Part shown: in pieces, positions 26,629 through 36,184 of the stretch
Numbering within the stretch: the first letter of the stretch is position 1
How the letters are laid out: each line of letters opens with the position of its first letter
Assembly (NCBI GenBank): GCA_028875655.1
Contig: JAPPCX010000066.1
Location: 1-64,000 of the forward strand
Source of the DNA: Chloroflexota bacterium
GTDB lineage: Bacteria > Chloroflexota > Dehalococcoidia > Lucifugimonadales > UBA3495
Reading direction: 5' to 3'
DNA: 64,000 nucleotides
Notes under the pieces: model-generated
What the model saw: only the letters and a program-made list of their open reading frames with translations
The model's database searches: none
What the model was told of the DNA's origin: nothing
Made by a program: the position numbers and the translations under genes

Positions 26629-28085
26629 ATGGTAACGTCATCCAGCAGCAACAATCGTCCCGCATGGTTCGTCGGTGCTGCCTATGGCGGTAACGTCGCA
26701 GAAGGAGACCAAACTGATCGATTCTTACAACTCGGTGTTTGGGAAAACGGCTACGCGGATGACACGTTTTCAGCCCTGATCGACTCGATGCAACCCGGCG
26801 ACCGCATCGCAATCAAGTCCTTCTTCAATTCACCGAACCGTCCAAACCTGCCCTTTGATGACCGAGGGCATAACGTTACTGGGATGGAGATAAAGGCCAC
26901 AGGCGTGATTGTTCAGCATCTGCCACGCGTGAATGGCCGCCGCCGAGTTAAGGTCGATTGGACGCGGGTCTCGCCACCGCGAACATTCTACTTCTCATCA
27001 TACCAGCAAACGGTTCACCGAATAGTACCTGACGATTGGAAAAAGCAAGCTCTGATAGCATTCACATTTGGCAATCAAGCCCAGGACATAGACCGATTTC
27101 GCAATGCCCCCCAATACAGGGAGCGATTCGGCGACCGTGCTCATCCCGGTCCGCAAAACCAGTCGGAATCGCAGCCGTTGCCCGCTCCGCAATCTATCTA
27201 TTCCTACTCTATAGACAACATCCTCGCCGACGGCTGCTTCCTGCCCCGTTCCACTCTCGACACTATGCTCCAGCGCCTAACCACCAAGCAGAACATCATC
27301 CTCCAAGGCCCGCAGGCGCCGGCAAAACCTGGCTCTCCAAGCGACTCGCTTACGCTCTAATTGGACACAAGGACGACGATAAAGTCAGGCAGGTCCAGTT
27401 CCATACTAACCTGTCCTACGAGGATTTCGTGCGCGGCTGGCGACCCGACGGTGAAGGCGGACTTGTTCTAGCTGATGGCCCGTTTCTGAAACTGGCGGAA
27501 GATGCGCGTGAGGACCAAGATAGCAAGTACGTCATGGTCATCGAGGAAATCAACCGCGGCAATCCCGCCTCGATTTTTGGCGAGCTGCTGACCCTGCTGG
27601 AGGCCGACAAGCGCACTCCGAATGATGCTTTGGCCCTTGCCCACCCGCGCGATGAATACGAGCGTTTCCACATCCCGCCTAACGTGTACGTCATCGGTAC
27701 CATGAACCTGGCCGACCGCTCGCTGGCGTTGGTGGACTTCGCGCTGCGCCGCCGCTTTGCCTTTTTCGACCTGGAACCCCAATTCAACGACGCCTGGCGC
27801 GAATGGGTGCATCAAGAGTCGGACATTCCCACCGACTTTCTCGCTGATATCGCGGCGCGGATTACCGCACTGAACGACCGAATCGCTGCCGACCGCAGCC
27901 TCGGCCCACAGTTCCGCATCGGCCACAGCCACGTAACGCCGCCACCCGATAAGCCCATCGAAGCTCCCACGGAGTGGTTCACGGAGATTGTAAAAACCGA
28001 AATCGCCCCGCCGCTGCGCGAATACTGGTTTGACGATCCGAACCGCGCGGACGAAGAATCTCAAAAACTCCTGAGCGGCTTGTGA
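26629..28085 (+). pseudogene. mcrB: mcrB-like restriction ATPase, frameshifted in Walker A
   Basis: The first frame (26629-27360) encodes an N-terminal EVE-like recognition domain with WFVGAAYGG, DQTDRFLQLGVWENGY and a linker, reaching the start of the AAA+ domain at NIILQGP. The second frame continues with GAGKTWLSKRLAYALIG, the Walker B region MVIEEINRGN, and GTMNLADRSLALVDFALRRR, the McrB signature. The P-loop is split: adding one base near 27313 restores GPPGAGKTW. The open frame of the second part starts at 27036, but its part before 27310 is shadow sequence. McrB with McrC cleaves modified DNA. Either this copy is dead or the assembly lacks one base. The first 700 bases look lower in GC than neighbours, consistent with transfer. 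Confidence 0.85.
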
Positions 28086-29202
28086 CCCTGCAATCCGATA
28101 CCCCAGCGGCCGGCTTCATCGGCAGAATCCCGGTACGCAACATCTGGCTGCTTCTTCTCTATGCCTCCCAGCTATACCGCGAACTGCCGGCCTCCCGCCG
28201 CGTCGCGCTGGAAGACGCGCCGGACGACATACCGGACTTGGTGGCCGAAATACTCGCCAACGCGGTTGAACGCCGGCTGCGGCGCAACCTGACCGCCGGC
28301 TACCAGCGACGGCAAGCTGACCTCAACCGGGTGCGCGGACGCATCAACCTGTTGCGCACCGAACGCCGTCAGCTGCTCCAGCGCGCCCGCGTCGCCTGCG
28401 TTTTCGACGAGCTGACCGTTGACACGCCCCGCAATCGCTACGTCAGGGCCGCGTTGACCCACGTCGCCGGCGTGGTCAAGGAACCGAATTTGCGGCATCG
28501 CTGCCGCGACCTGGCGCTCCGTCTGGAAATGGCGGCGTAACCGGCTGCCTGGACTCCAACAGGGCGCGAAAAATTGCGCCGTTCGCTAACGCCGGCTGGG
28601 TTGACTCCCACGAGCGGCAGATGCTCGCGGCGGCCCAATTGGCCTTGAATCTTCACATCCCCACCGAGCAGGCCGGCCGCGCCCTGCTGCCCGTCGCCAA
28701 CCGGCGAGAAACCCAGGGGTGGAGACTTTATGAAGCTGCCGTAGCGGGTTTCTATGACGCTACGCTATCGCATCAGGGCTGGCGGGTCAGAGGGCAGAGC
28801 GGAATCGCATGGCCGATGGAAAACCCGACTCCCGGTCTGCCGGCGATAATGCCGGGGATGACGCGCGACATCGTTCTGGAACGCGGCGACCAGCGCATCA
28901 TAATCGACACCAAGTTCACCGAGATAGTCAGCCCCGGACAATACGGTAACACGACCCTCAAAAGCGCTAACATCTACCAGCTATACGCCTACCTGCGCTC
29001 CCAGGAACAACCCGCCGATCTACTCTCGCTCCACTCAAGCGGAGTCCTCCTCTACCCGGCCATCGACGCCCGCGTTGACGAATCGGCAACCGTACAGGGC
29101 CACCGGATCCGTTTCGCCACCGTTGACCTCTCCGCCGGAACTCAAACGATCCGCAAGCAACTGCTGCGGATCGTAGAAGACCGGCCGATTGACTCCTGCT
29201 AA
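28082..29202 (+). pseudogene. mcrC: mcrC-like nuclease subunit, frameshifted
   Basis: Starts in an ATG-like overlap with the mcrB end (start codon GTG at 28082). Frame one (28082-28540) shows IPVRNIWLLLLYASQL and RGRINLLRTER, the N-terminal McrC region, and runs into a stop at 28540. The other frame carries VTGCLDSNRARK from about 28533 onwards and continues to 29202 with the PD-(D/E)xK nuclease core MTRDIVLERGDQRIIIDTKF. Adding one base at about 28533 joins the two. So, like mcrB, it has a single apparent one-base deletion. The encoded protein would be about 373 residues. Confidence 0.83.
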
Positions 29203-29942
29203 CTAAATCTCGGCGGCGTTTCACCATCGCTGCTGTCGCCGGTGTCGTCCCGCAGGCTCCGCCGTCGTGAGCGCGGACTGCGTTCGGGAGCGTCCTCCGC
29301 CTCGTCCGCAGTCGTCTCGGCCCGGGGTTCCTCGGCGGGTTCACTGCCATCTGCAACCGAGGATTCAACCACGTCGGACACGCTGCCGCCCTCGCCCTCC
29401 TCATCCGGTTGCGGCGCGTACTGCGGGTTGGCCCGCCAGAAGTCCTTGACCGCCCCGTCCAGGTAGCGGTGCATCTCCTCCGGCTCCCTCACCTGTAGCG
29501 GAATCCGCCGGCGGTTCACCGTATAGACGCGCAGCGGGTCGCCCATGAACCCCCGGTCCAGCACCACCTCGCGGATGTCGCTGAAATGTATCGTGCGCTG
29601 CCGTGGCATGCCGAACATGATGATCAGCGCGTCCGAATATACCCGGTACTGGCGCGGCGACGTCAGCCAGGAATACGCGCCCACGCCCAGGCCGACAATC
29701 ACTAGCAGCCACGCGCTGCCCCGGTTGGTCGATGCCGCGTTGTCGCCGCCTTCCGGAGAGGCGCCTTCGGTTTGCGCGGCGGGTTCACTGCTCGCCCGGG
29801 GGCTGCACGCTGCCGCCAGCGGGTCAAACCCGGCCGCTTGCAAAAGCCCCAGTACCACCACCACCGCCGCGAGGATCAGGGTGAGGTTGAAACGTACTCT
29901 GCTTGGCGCCCAATATATCAATGTCGTTTCGGGCTGCTGCAT
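29199..29942 (-). CDS. Membrane protein with PH-like domain and acidic tail
   Basis: 247 residues from ATG 29942 (MQQPETTLIYWAP). Two transmembrane helices lie at about 17-38 and 72-92. Between them is a short Ala/Ser/Glu-rich loop. A soluble domain follows, RVYSDALIIMFGMPRQRTIHFSDIREV..., resembling a bacterial PH domain. The last 80 residues are acidic, then Arg/Ser-rich (RSPRSRRRSLR), probably disordered. Convergent with mcrC, overlapping four bases. Function unknown. Confidence 0.6.
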   Translation of the reverse strand: MQQPETTLIYWAPSRVRFNLTLILAAVVVVLGLLQAAGFDPLAAACSPRASSEPAAQTEGASPEGGDNAASTNRGSAWLLVIVGLGVGAYSWLTSPRQYRVYSDALIIMFGMPRQRTIHFSDIREVVLDRGFMGDPLRVYTVNRRRIPLQVREPEEMHRYLDGAVKDFWRANPQYAPQPDEEGEGGSVSDVVESSVADGSEPAEEPRAETTADEAEDAPERSPRSRRRSLRDDTGDSSDGETPPRFS

Positions 29943-30073
29943 TTCGATATTGCACCTGTAATGTTTGTGATGACTGACGCGCGTGGATCCAGTATCCGGC
30001 GCGGCGGATATGTTACCACAGGCGCCGTGATAACATGGCTTTGTACGCAACCGCTTGGGCGGAGGGTAGGAAA

Positions 30074-30409
30074 ATGCTGAACTTGAGCGCTGATGAACAG
30101 GCGTGGCTGGACGAATACCGCCGGCAGCTGGCGGAACAGTTCCCCGGGCTGGTGGAGGACATCATCATCTTCGGGCCATACGCCCGCGGCATTTCCGACC
30201 CGGACGTGGATTTCAACACGCTGGTGCTGATCAAGGAAGGCGACCGCAACAAAGCTGGTCAGGTCTCTTATTTGGGCCATATGTTGGATATGACCGGTTT
30301 TTTTGTGGCCCCGACGATTTTCGTCCGCAACGCGGCGGAATGGGCGAAGTCCAAGCGCGACGGCGGTTGGATGTACGATATGGTGTGCGATGGTATTAGT
30401 GCGCTATGA
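30074..30409 (+). CDS. MNT-domain nucleotidyltransferase (antitoxin of a MNT/HEPN pair)
   Basis: 111 residues from ATG 30074, with GGAGGG eight bases upstream; a start at 30035 is less likely. The polymerase-beta-like motif reads IIIFGPYARGISDPDVDFNT, in which GP stands where most members have GS, while the two Asp of DVD remain. In MNT/HEPN systems this protein AMPylates and silences the HEPN RNase. The stop overlaps the HEPN gene as ATGA. Confidence 0.78.
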   Translation: MLNLSADEQAWLDEYRRQLAEQFPGLVEDIIIFGPYARGISDPDVDFNTLVLIKEGDRNKAGQVSYLGHMLDMTGFFVAPTIFVRNAAEWAKSKRDGGWMYDMVCDGISAL

Positions 30410-30819
30410 GCGAAGTGCGCGCGATTGCCGAGTCGCAACGGGCGGAGGACTGCCGGCAAGCTGCCGAGCTCTGCCTCCGGCATGGCTTCTACGCCGATTC
30501 GATTTCACGGTCATATTATGCGGTCCTACACGCTGCCAGAGCCGCCTTGGCTCTGTACGATGTAACGATTAAGAATCACCGTGGCCTCACCAGTATGTTC
30601 GGCCTGCACATTGTGCAAGCCGGATTGGTTGAAGGGCATTGGGGTTCTACCGTTGGGCAACTTTCTGCCTTACGCATGGCCGCCGACTACGATGTTGAGG
30701 TGGTTTTCGCAGCAGCCGACGCTGACGGCACCTATGAGCAAGCCGTCGGGTTTGTCAGTCGCATCCATACCCTGCTCTCCGACTCCATAGATCCCGGGCG
30801 GCTGCAACAGCAATCATAA
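30406..30819 (+). CDS. HEPN-domain protein (toxin of the MNT/HEPN pair)
   Basis: 137 residues, all-helical. The HEPN core starts with EDCRQAAELCLRHGFYADSI and SRSYYAVLHAARAALALYD; the usual RxxxxH ribonuclease motif is not clear here, though RSYYAVLH keeps Arg and His with a six-residue spacing. It probably acts as RNase toxin kept in check by the overlapping MNT gene. The pair sits just past the broken mcrBC. Confidence 0.78.
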   Translation: MSEVRAIAESQRAEDCRQAAELCLRHGFYADSISRSYYAVLHAARAALALYDVTIKNHRGLTSMFGLHIVQAGLVEGHWGSTVGQLSALRMAADYDVEVVFAAADADGTYEQAVGFVSRIHTLLSDSIDPGRLQQQS

Positions 30820-30905
30820 CCGGCTCGCTTGACCCCCCGGCGTGTTGATGCCAGAATTGACTGCATCATTTACCAGCGACACACAACGTGCAGGAGGCGA
30901 CGGCC

Positions 30906-31688
30906 ATGCGCATTTGCAGGTTTCGCACGGGCGACCGGGTAGCTTACGGAATAGTTGACGGAGATACGGTCCTGGAAGTTCAGGGCGGTTTGTTTGACGG
31001 CCTCAAAGAATCGGGCAGCAGGTACGCGTTGAGTTCGGTCAAGCTGCTGCCGCCGGTCGTGCCGCCCACCTTTTACGCCGCCGGCATCAACTTCCCGGAA
31101 CACGTCACCTGGGCCGCCCACATGCGGGGCGAAGAACCCAACCTACCCAAGAAAGCCGATGTCGGATACCGCGCCGTCAACGCCCTCACCGGCCACGGCG
31201 ACCCCATCATGGTCCCGGCCGACGCCACCGAGGAGCTCCAGTACGAGGGCGAGGTAGTGGTGGTCATCGGCAAGGAATGTCGCAACGTGAGCCAGGATGA
31301 AGCTCTGGACTACGTGTTCGGCTACACCATCGGCAACGACGTGAGCGAAAGGTACTGGCAACGCAACGACCGCACCATGTGGCGCGCCAAGAACACCGAC
31401 ACCTTCAAACCCATGGGCCCGTGGATCGAAACTGACGTTGACCCGGACGAGATCCACGTCACCATCCAGGTCAACGAGCGGGTCGTCGGCGAATACGACC
31501 TCAAGACCGCCATCTTCGGCGTGCGCGAGTACATAAGCGATATGAGCAAGTACCTCACGCTGGTTCCCGGCGATGTCCTCTGGATGGGCACCGACGGCGC
31601 CACTGAAAACATGAAGGACGGCGACGTGTGCGACATCACGGTCACCGGCATCGGCACTCTGAGCAACCCGGTGGTGTGGGGTAAATAA
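30906..31688 (+). CDS. Fumarylacetoacetate hydrolase family protein
   Basis: 260 residues starting MRICRFRTGDRVAYGIV at ATG 30906, behind AGGAGG at 30892-30897. The metal-binding Glu/Asp of the FAH fold appear in YEGEVVVVIG and GYTIGNDVSERYW, and the tail has LVPGDVLWMGTDGATENMKDGD and CDITVTGIGTLSNPV. Family enzymes include acylpyruvases, oxaloacetate decarboxylases and catechol-pathway hydratases. The exact substrate cannot be told. Downstream is an R1 hairpin. Confidence 0.9.
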   Translation: MRICRFRTGDRVAYGIVDGDTVLEVQGGLFDGLKESGSRYALSSVKLLPPVVPPTFYAAGINFPEHVTWAAHMRGEEPNLPKKADVGYRAVNALTGHGDPIMVPADATEELQYEGEVVVVIGKECRNVSQDEALDYVFGYTIGNDVSERYWQRNDRTMWRAKNTDTFKPMGPWIETDVDPDEIHVTIQVNERVVGEYDLKTAIFGVREYISDMSKYLTLVPGDVLWMGTDGATENMKDGDVCDITVTGIGTLSNPVVWGK

Positions 31689-31724
31689 CCGCGATTCTTC
31701 GCGGTGTCGCGAGTACACGCTCTT

Positions 31725-31752
31725 GTAGGGGCGACGCATGCGTCGCCCCTAC
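31725..31752. repeat. R1 palindromic repeat
   Basis: A perfect 28-base palindrome, GTAGGGGCGACGCA followed by its complement, without any loop, between the FAH and zinc-ribbon genes. Confidence 0.85.
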
Positions 31753-31774
31753 CCGGCTTACCCCCTTTCATGCC

Positions 31775-32608
31775 ATGACTACCCCCGGCGAAATCTTGAC
31801 GTGCCATCGTTGCGGCGCATCCTACGCGCCGGAACATCGCTTCTGCGGCTCGTGCGGCGCGGAAGTCCGCCCTGCCGTTTCCCCTCCAGTAGCTGAGGAG
31901 CCGCCCGCTCCCGTCGCTCCCCCTGCCGCGCGTCCCAGGTCGTCTGACGAACTGGACCGCTTGGCCGGCGCGCCCTACGACCCGTCGCCGCGCACGGAGG
32001 CTGTTCCGGTTGGGCAGCTGGACGATACGCTCCGTTACTACATACCTCCCAACCGGATTGTTCTCCTTACGGTCCTCAGCGCCGGGCTGTACATCTTCTA
32101 CTGGATGTACATAACATGGCGACACTACCGGGACCACACCGGGGAAACCGCCTATCCAATTTTCCACGCCCTTTCGTTGATGGTGCCCGTCTATCAGTTC
32201 TTCCGGCTCCACGCCCACATGCGCGTGTTCCAGGAGCTGATGGAAGCCCGCGACGTTCCCAGCACTCTCAGTCCACTCCGCGCCGTGGGCATCTACTTCG
32301 GCGTCGTTATGCTCGAGATGGTCGCGTTCCGTCTGGTCGCCGAGCCAACTCTCACTGGCACCCAGCAGGTGGCCTACTTTGTCATCAACGCGGTGCAGGT
32401 GATTGTCCTGACCTGGCTGAGCGCCCACGCCCAGGGCAACCTCAACCGTTTCTGGCAGCGCAGGCTCGGCCCCAGGTTGGGCCCGGCGCCGCTGAGCCCG
32501 GTGGAGATTGCCCTGGTAATCCTGGGCCTTCTGGAGTGGGGAATGCTGCTGGTCATCCTCATCGACCCCACCTTGCTTCCTTCCGACCCGGCGTCCTCCG
32601 CTCCATAA
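31775..32608 (+). CDS. Zinc-ribbon multi-pass membrane protein
   Basis: 277 residues. An N-terminal zinc ribbon has C10, C13, C24 and C27 (CHRC, CGSC). A Pro/Ala-rich linker of about 65 residues follows, and then a membrane domain with about five helices starting at IVLLTVLSAGLYIFYWMYI, the DUF4234-like type. Found in many Gram-positive and Chloroflexi genomes with no known function. It stands alone between an R1 repeat and the symporter gene. Confidence 0.7.
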   Translation: MTTPGEILTCHRCGASYAPEHRFCGSCGAEVRPAVSPPVAEEPPAPVAPPAARPRSSDELDRLAGAPYDPSPRTEAVPVGQLDDTLRYYIPPNRIVLLTVLSAGLYIFYWMYITWRHYRDHTGETAYPIFHALSLMVPVYQFFRLHAHMRVFQELMEARDVPSTLSPLRAVGIYFGVVMLEMVAFRLVAEPTLTGTQQVAYFVINAVQVIVLTWLSAHAQGNLNRFWQRRLGPRLGPAPLSPVEIALVILGLLEWGMLLVILIDPTLLPSDPASSAP

Positions 32609-32621
32609 ATTCCTGCATCCG

Positions 32622-32700
32622 GTCTTCCGCCATCCCGCCTTTCCCGCAAAAGTCGCAGATGCGCCTTTGGCGTACGGGAATCCACAAGGGCAAGGCGCAA
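32622..32700. repeat. Extended R2-like repeat
   Basis: An R2-like arm TTCCCGC and the arm TACGGGAATCC are separated by an internal AAAAGTCGCAGATGCGCCTTT insertion resembling the middle of the 59676 copy. The element is directly upstream of the symporter start. Confidence 0.55.
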
Positions 32701-32708
32701 CGGGTTCC

Positions 32709-34223
32709 ATGATCTGGGTCATCGCAGTCTTCGCCGTCTATTTCGCCATGCTCATCGCTATCGCGGTGGCCGGCATGCGTCGGATGCGCGATATGTCCGA
32801 GTACGTTCTGGGAGGCCGCCGGCTCAGCAGCATCACGGCCGCGTTGAGCGCCGGCTCCTCAACCACCAGCGCATGGACCATGCTGGCCCTGCCGGCACTG
32901 GCCTTCACCAACGGCATCGTGGAGATCTGGGTCCCCGTCGCCATCGTAGTGGGCGTGTGGCTGAGCTGGACGCTTATCGCCAGCCGGTTGCGCCGTTATA
33001 CCATCACCGCCGGCGATGTCCTCACCATCCCTGAGTTCCTTGAAGTCCGTTTCGGCGACCGCACCGGCATCCTCAGAACCGCGGCGGCGTTAATCACCAT
33101 CCTGTTCGTAATCTTCTACGTCAGCTCGGGATTGGTCGGCGGCGCAAAGCTCCTGGAGACGATTTTCGGCCTCGACTACGTCACCGGAGTAATCCTTACG
33201 CTCGTCGCCATAGCGTCGTACACGCTTATCGGCGGGTTCATGGCCGTCTCACGCACCGACGTAACGCAGGCGTTGATGATGCTGGTTAGCCTGCTGATCA
33301 TGGTTGTCTTCCTGGCCGGCTGGACCGAAAGTCCCTTCCTGGAGATCGGGAACTACTCTTCCAGTTGGCTCAATCCGTTTAACTCCGCCGCCGGCTCGCC
33401 CGTCGCCCTCTCCGCTATCTTGTCCATGGCCGGCTGGGCTGTCGGCGGCCTGGGAGCCCAGCGGATCCTCCAGAGATTCATGGCATTGGAGCGCGACGAT
33501 CAAGTGGCGAAAAGCCGCCGTCTGTCCGTCGCATGGCTGGTGGCCGTGTTCGTCCTCGCCGTACTGCTGGGCGTTATCGCCCGTCCCGCCCTGGCTGGCG
33601 TCGGAATGCTCGACCAGGCCGCCGACCCCGAACGGGTCTATCTGGTGATGTCCGAAGTGTTCTTCCATCCGGTGGTCGCCGGACTCTTGCTGACGGCGGT
33701 CATCGCGGCGGTGATGAGCACCGCGGACTCCCAGTTGCTGCTGGCGTCGGCGGTCGCCACCGACGACCTGCCCTTCATCAAGGGCGTTACCTACCGCATA
33801 TCGGGCAACTCCCGCGTCTGGTTGGGCCGCCTGCTGCTGGTCATCATCGGCATCGCGGCGGCGTTGGTGTCCATCTACTACCCCGGCTCTATCGCTAACC
33901 TGGTCAGTTACGCCTGGGGTGGCATGGGCGCAGCCTTCGGCCCGGTCACTCTGCTCGCGCTTTACTGGCGCAGGTTCAACACTTGGGGAGCAGCGGCGTC
34001 TATCGTCGCCGGCACGCTGGCGGCGTCCGCGTGGGCCCTCTTCGATGGTGGCCCTTCGGGTGTCTGGGACATTGCGCCGGCCGTGCCGGCTTTCGTGATC
34101 GCATCGACCACCGCCGTGGTAGTGGCCGGATTCACGCCGCCGCCCCTGGCGGACGTGGTTCGGTTGTTCGACCGGGTTAACGGTAATGTCGCCGTTCCGC
34201 CTCCGCCTGCTGCTGCCAAATAA
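32709..34223 (+). CDS. Sodium:solute symporter (PutP/SSS family)
   Basis: 504 residues from ATG 32709 with about 13 transmembrane helices. Family features are YVLGGRRLSSITAALSAGSS at about 30-50, the sodium-site segments on helix 2, and AVMSTADSQLLLASAVATDD in the second half, the SSS signature. The order of helices and the terminal AGFTPPP tail fit proline/pantothenate-type symporters. No binding partner is nearby. Its stop codon abuts the convergent gene's stop. Confidence 0.92.
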   Translation: MIWVIAVFAVYFAMLIAIAVAGMRRMRDMSEYVLGGRRLSSITAALSAGSSTTSAWTMLALPALAFTNGIVEIWVPVAIVVGVWLSWTLIASRLRRYTITAGDVLTIPEFLEVRFGDRTGILRTAAALITILFVIFYVSSGLVGGAKLLETIFGLDYVTGVILTLVAIASYTLIGGFMAVSRTDVTQALMMLVSLLIMVVFLAGWTESPFLEIGNYSSSWLNPFNSAAGSPVALSAILSMAGWAVGGLGAQRILQRFMALERDDQVAKSRRLSVAWLVAVFVLAVLLGVIARPALAGVGMLDQAADPERVYLVMSEVFFHPVVAGLLLTAVIAAVMSTADSQLLLASAVATDDLPFIKGVTYRISGNSRVWLGRLLLVIIGIAAALVSIYYPGSIANLVSYAWGGMGAAFGPVTLLALYWRRFNTWGAAASIVAGTLAASAWALFDGGPSGVWDIAPAVPAFVIASTTAVVVAGFTPPPLADVVRLFDRVNGNVAVPPPPAAAK

Positions 34224-34847
34224 CTACCGCGCACCCAGCGCCACCTGCACCATCCGCTTCTCCAGCGCCAGGGCCATCTCGGTGGTCAACTCGGTGCGCT
34301 CGTGCTCGCCAATCACTCCCACGAACGCGACGCCCAGCAACCTCCCCACGCGGAAGTCAATAACCGTGGACGACAACAACCCGGCCGGGCCGCCCTGCAG
34401 AACGCGCAGGCCCACCGCTTCATCATAAAAGCCGTCTGCCTCCAACCGGTCAACCGATATTATCTGTTGTCCCGAACCCACGCTCTCACCAAGGTTGTCC
34501 TCAAAGTCCTTGACGAAAATGTCGGACATCCAGCCCGATACTTGCTCCGGGTTTTCAAACAAGTGGACGACCGTGGCCCCAACGAAATTCACTCCACTGG
34601 ACGGCGTCACGTCGGAGGTTGGCACGAACTCGCGCATGAAACCGCCGATGCGACCCGCGTTGCGAAAGCGCTCGGCAGTGCTGCCCTTGAAGCCGTTTTC
34701 GGCCATTTCCGCGTTGTCCAGCGGGCCCGACCGCGCCAGTTGATAACCCCGCAGGTCGTCGGGCAGGTCCGTGGTCTCCAGCGTCATATATTCCAGGTCG
34801 GCCTCGCCGACCCGGTACGTAGCGGTCCACAGCGGGTTCGATGTCAC
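34224..34847 (-). CDS. Hypothetical protein
   Basis: 207 residues from a GTG start with GGAGG nine bases upstream. Soluble, mixed alpha/beta; no signal peptide, transmembrane helix or catalytic motif recognised. Visible blocks are DLPDDLRGYQLARSGPLDNA, GASVVHLFENPEQ-type (GATVVHLFENPEQVSGWMSD), and a closing HERTELTTEMALALEKRMVQ. The layout recalls lipid- or sensor-binding domains of PsbP/LolA-like secretion-less proteins, but I do not recognise it. R1 and R2 repeats lie directly upstream. Confidence 0.6.
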   Translation of the reverse strand: MTSNPLWTATYRVGEADLEYMTLETTDLPDDLRGYQLARSGPLDNAEMAENGFKGSTAERFRNAGRIGGFMREFVPTSDVTPSSGVNFVGATVVHLFENPEQVSGWMSDIFVKDFEDNLGESVGSGQQIISVDRLEADGFYDEAVGLRVLQGGPAGLLSSTVIDFRVGRLLGVAFVGVIGEHERTELTTEMALALEKRMVQVALGAR

Positions 34848-34863
34848 TGGGGTTCCTCCGGGT

Positions 34864-34891
34864 GTAGGGGCGAATAATCATTCGCCCCTAC
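34864..34891. repeat. R1 palindromic repeat
   Basis: GTAGGGGCGAAT, loop AATC, ATTCGCCCCTAC; perfect 12-bp stem identical to the copy at 39722. It is 17 bases upstream of the GTG start of the hypothetical gene. Confidence 0.88.
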
Positions 34892-34904
34892 TCGTCTATT
34901 TTCC

Positions 34905-35000
34905 CGTCATTCCCGTCTATTACGCGGTCATTCCGGGCTGTTCCCCTATCATTCCGGCTATCTCCCTGTCATTCCCGGGAAAGCGGGAATCCGGAAATCG
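34905..35000. repeat. R2 repeat array
   Basis: Four (G)TCATTCC(C)G-type units are spaced 15-25 bases, the last forming the hairpin ATTCCCGGGAAAGCGGGAAT at about 34972-34991. Arrangement matches the folD-queA array. Confidence 0.7.
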
Positions 35001-35020
35001 TTGCCGGCGGTTGTTTGGGA

Positions 35021-36097
35021 TTAAGCGGCCACCATCGGATAAACGTGGCGTCCCCGGGACATTTCCACCGGCACGTCCGTGCGCGTCCACTCGTTGCCGC
35101 CATCGTTGCTGCAATAGACGTGGCCGTCCCGGTCGCAGCAATACACGTTGCTCGGCGCGTTGCGGTCAATCGCGATCTGGAACATGCGCGCCGGGGCAAC
35201 CTCGCCCAGGTCAACCCGCTCCCAGGTTTCGCCCGCGTCCGTCGAACGCACCAGCACGCCGGCGTCGATGGTGCCGGCCGGCGCGCTCCCGCCGCCGGCG
35301 CCTGCCGCCAGGTACATGTTGTTGGGATTCGTGGGGTCCACCACCAGATCCCGGCAGTAGCTCCCGCCCTCGAACATTTCCTCAATCGGCACGAACTCCC
35401 AGTCGCTGCCTCGCTCCCGACTGCGGAACATCGCCAGCTGCGTGATGATGTACACCAGCCCGGGAGACGCGGGATTCACCTGAACGCCGTGCAGGTCAAC
35501 CGGCCCCAGGCGTGTGTAGTGCCCGTCGGTGATGCAGGACCACGTCTCGCCGCCGTCGGTCGACTTGATCAGACCGCCCACTTCAATCGCCCCGTACACG
35601 TCGTCCGGGTATGCCGGGTCAATGCTGAGGCCGATGACTCGCTTGCAGATTTCATAAGGGTTCATGGTGATGTGCGGATGCACCAACCCCTCGGTGTTCA
35701 TCTGACGCCAGGTATCGCCCCCGTCGTCGGAGCGGCAGACGCGCCCCGCGTCATAGCCCGCGAACATGATGCTGGAGTCGTTGGGGTGGGCGGCCAGCGA
35801 CCACACGTCACCGCTGAGGGTGTCGGTGCGGCGCCAGTTTTCGCCCCGGTCGTCGGTGCGATACACGCCGTCCTGGGTGCCGGCGAAAATCGTGGCCGGC
35901 CGGTCCGGATGGGCCAGCAGGGCGCGAACCTGCGGACTCTCCGGCAGTCCGTTCTCAATGGCGACCCACTGGGATTCGCCCTCGGTCAGGCGGTACATTC
36001 CGCCCTCGCCCAGTGGGGTGCCCTCTGCCCCAATGATCAGGGCGCTCTCGCCGGCCAGACCGACATATACGTTGGTGTTGTGTGCTGTGATAGTCAT
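35021..36097 (-). CDS. BNR-repeat beta-propeller protein
   Basis: 358 residues with repeated Asp-box/BNR units such as SDDGGDTWR, STDGGETWS, STDAGETWE and SNDGGNEWT, each near the end of a propeller blade; about seven blades. Sialidases, VPS10 domains and Ycf48-like proteins share this fold. No signal peptide and no sialidase catalytic Arg triad were identified. CAGGAG stands before the ATG. It is downstream of the SMP-30 gene by 134 bases, with an R3 repeat between. Confidence 0.82.
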   Translation of the reverse strand: MTITAHNTNVYVGLAGESALIIGAEGTPLGEGGMYRLTEGESQWVAIENGLPESPQVRALLAHPDRPATIFAGTQDGVYRTDDRGENWRRTDTLSGDVWSLAAHPNDSSIMFAGYDAGRVCRSDDGGDTWRQMNTEGLVHPHITMNPYEICKRVIGLSIDPAYPDDVYGAIEVGGLIKSTDGGETWSCITDGHYTRLGPVDLHGVQVNPASPGLVYIITQLAMFRSRERGSDWEFVPIEEMFEGGSYCRDLVVDPTNPNNMYLAAGAGGGSAPAGTIDAGVLVRSTDAGETWERVDLGEVAPARMFQIAIDRNAPSNVYCCDRDGHVYCSNDGGNEWTRTDVPVEMSRGRHVYPMVAA

Positions 36098-36184
36098 TGC
36101 TTATTCTCCTGGTGGCGGCTCGGTCTCGGTTTTACAGATTGTTGGCGGAACGGCGCGCCTTGTCAAGGGTTGTCAACCCTGCTT

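Noticed and set aside
27036..27309. N-terminal part of the second mcrB frame
   Set aside because: Before the Walker A motif this frame is the shadow of the first mcrB frame; it becomes genuine only after the frameshift near 27313.
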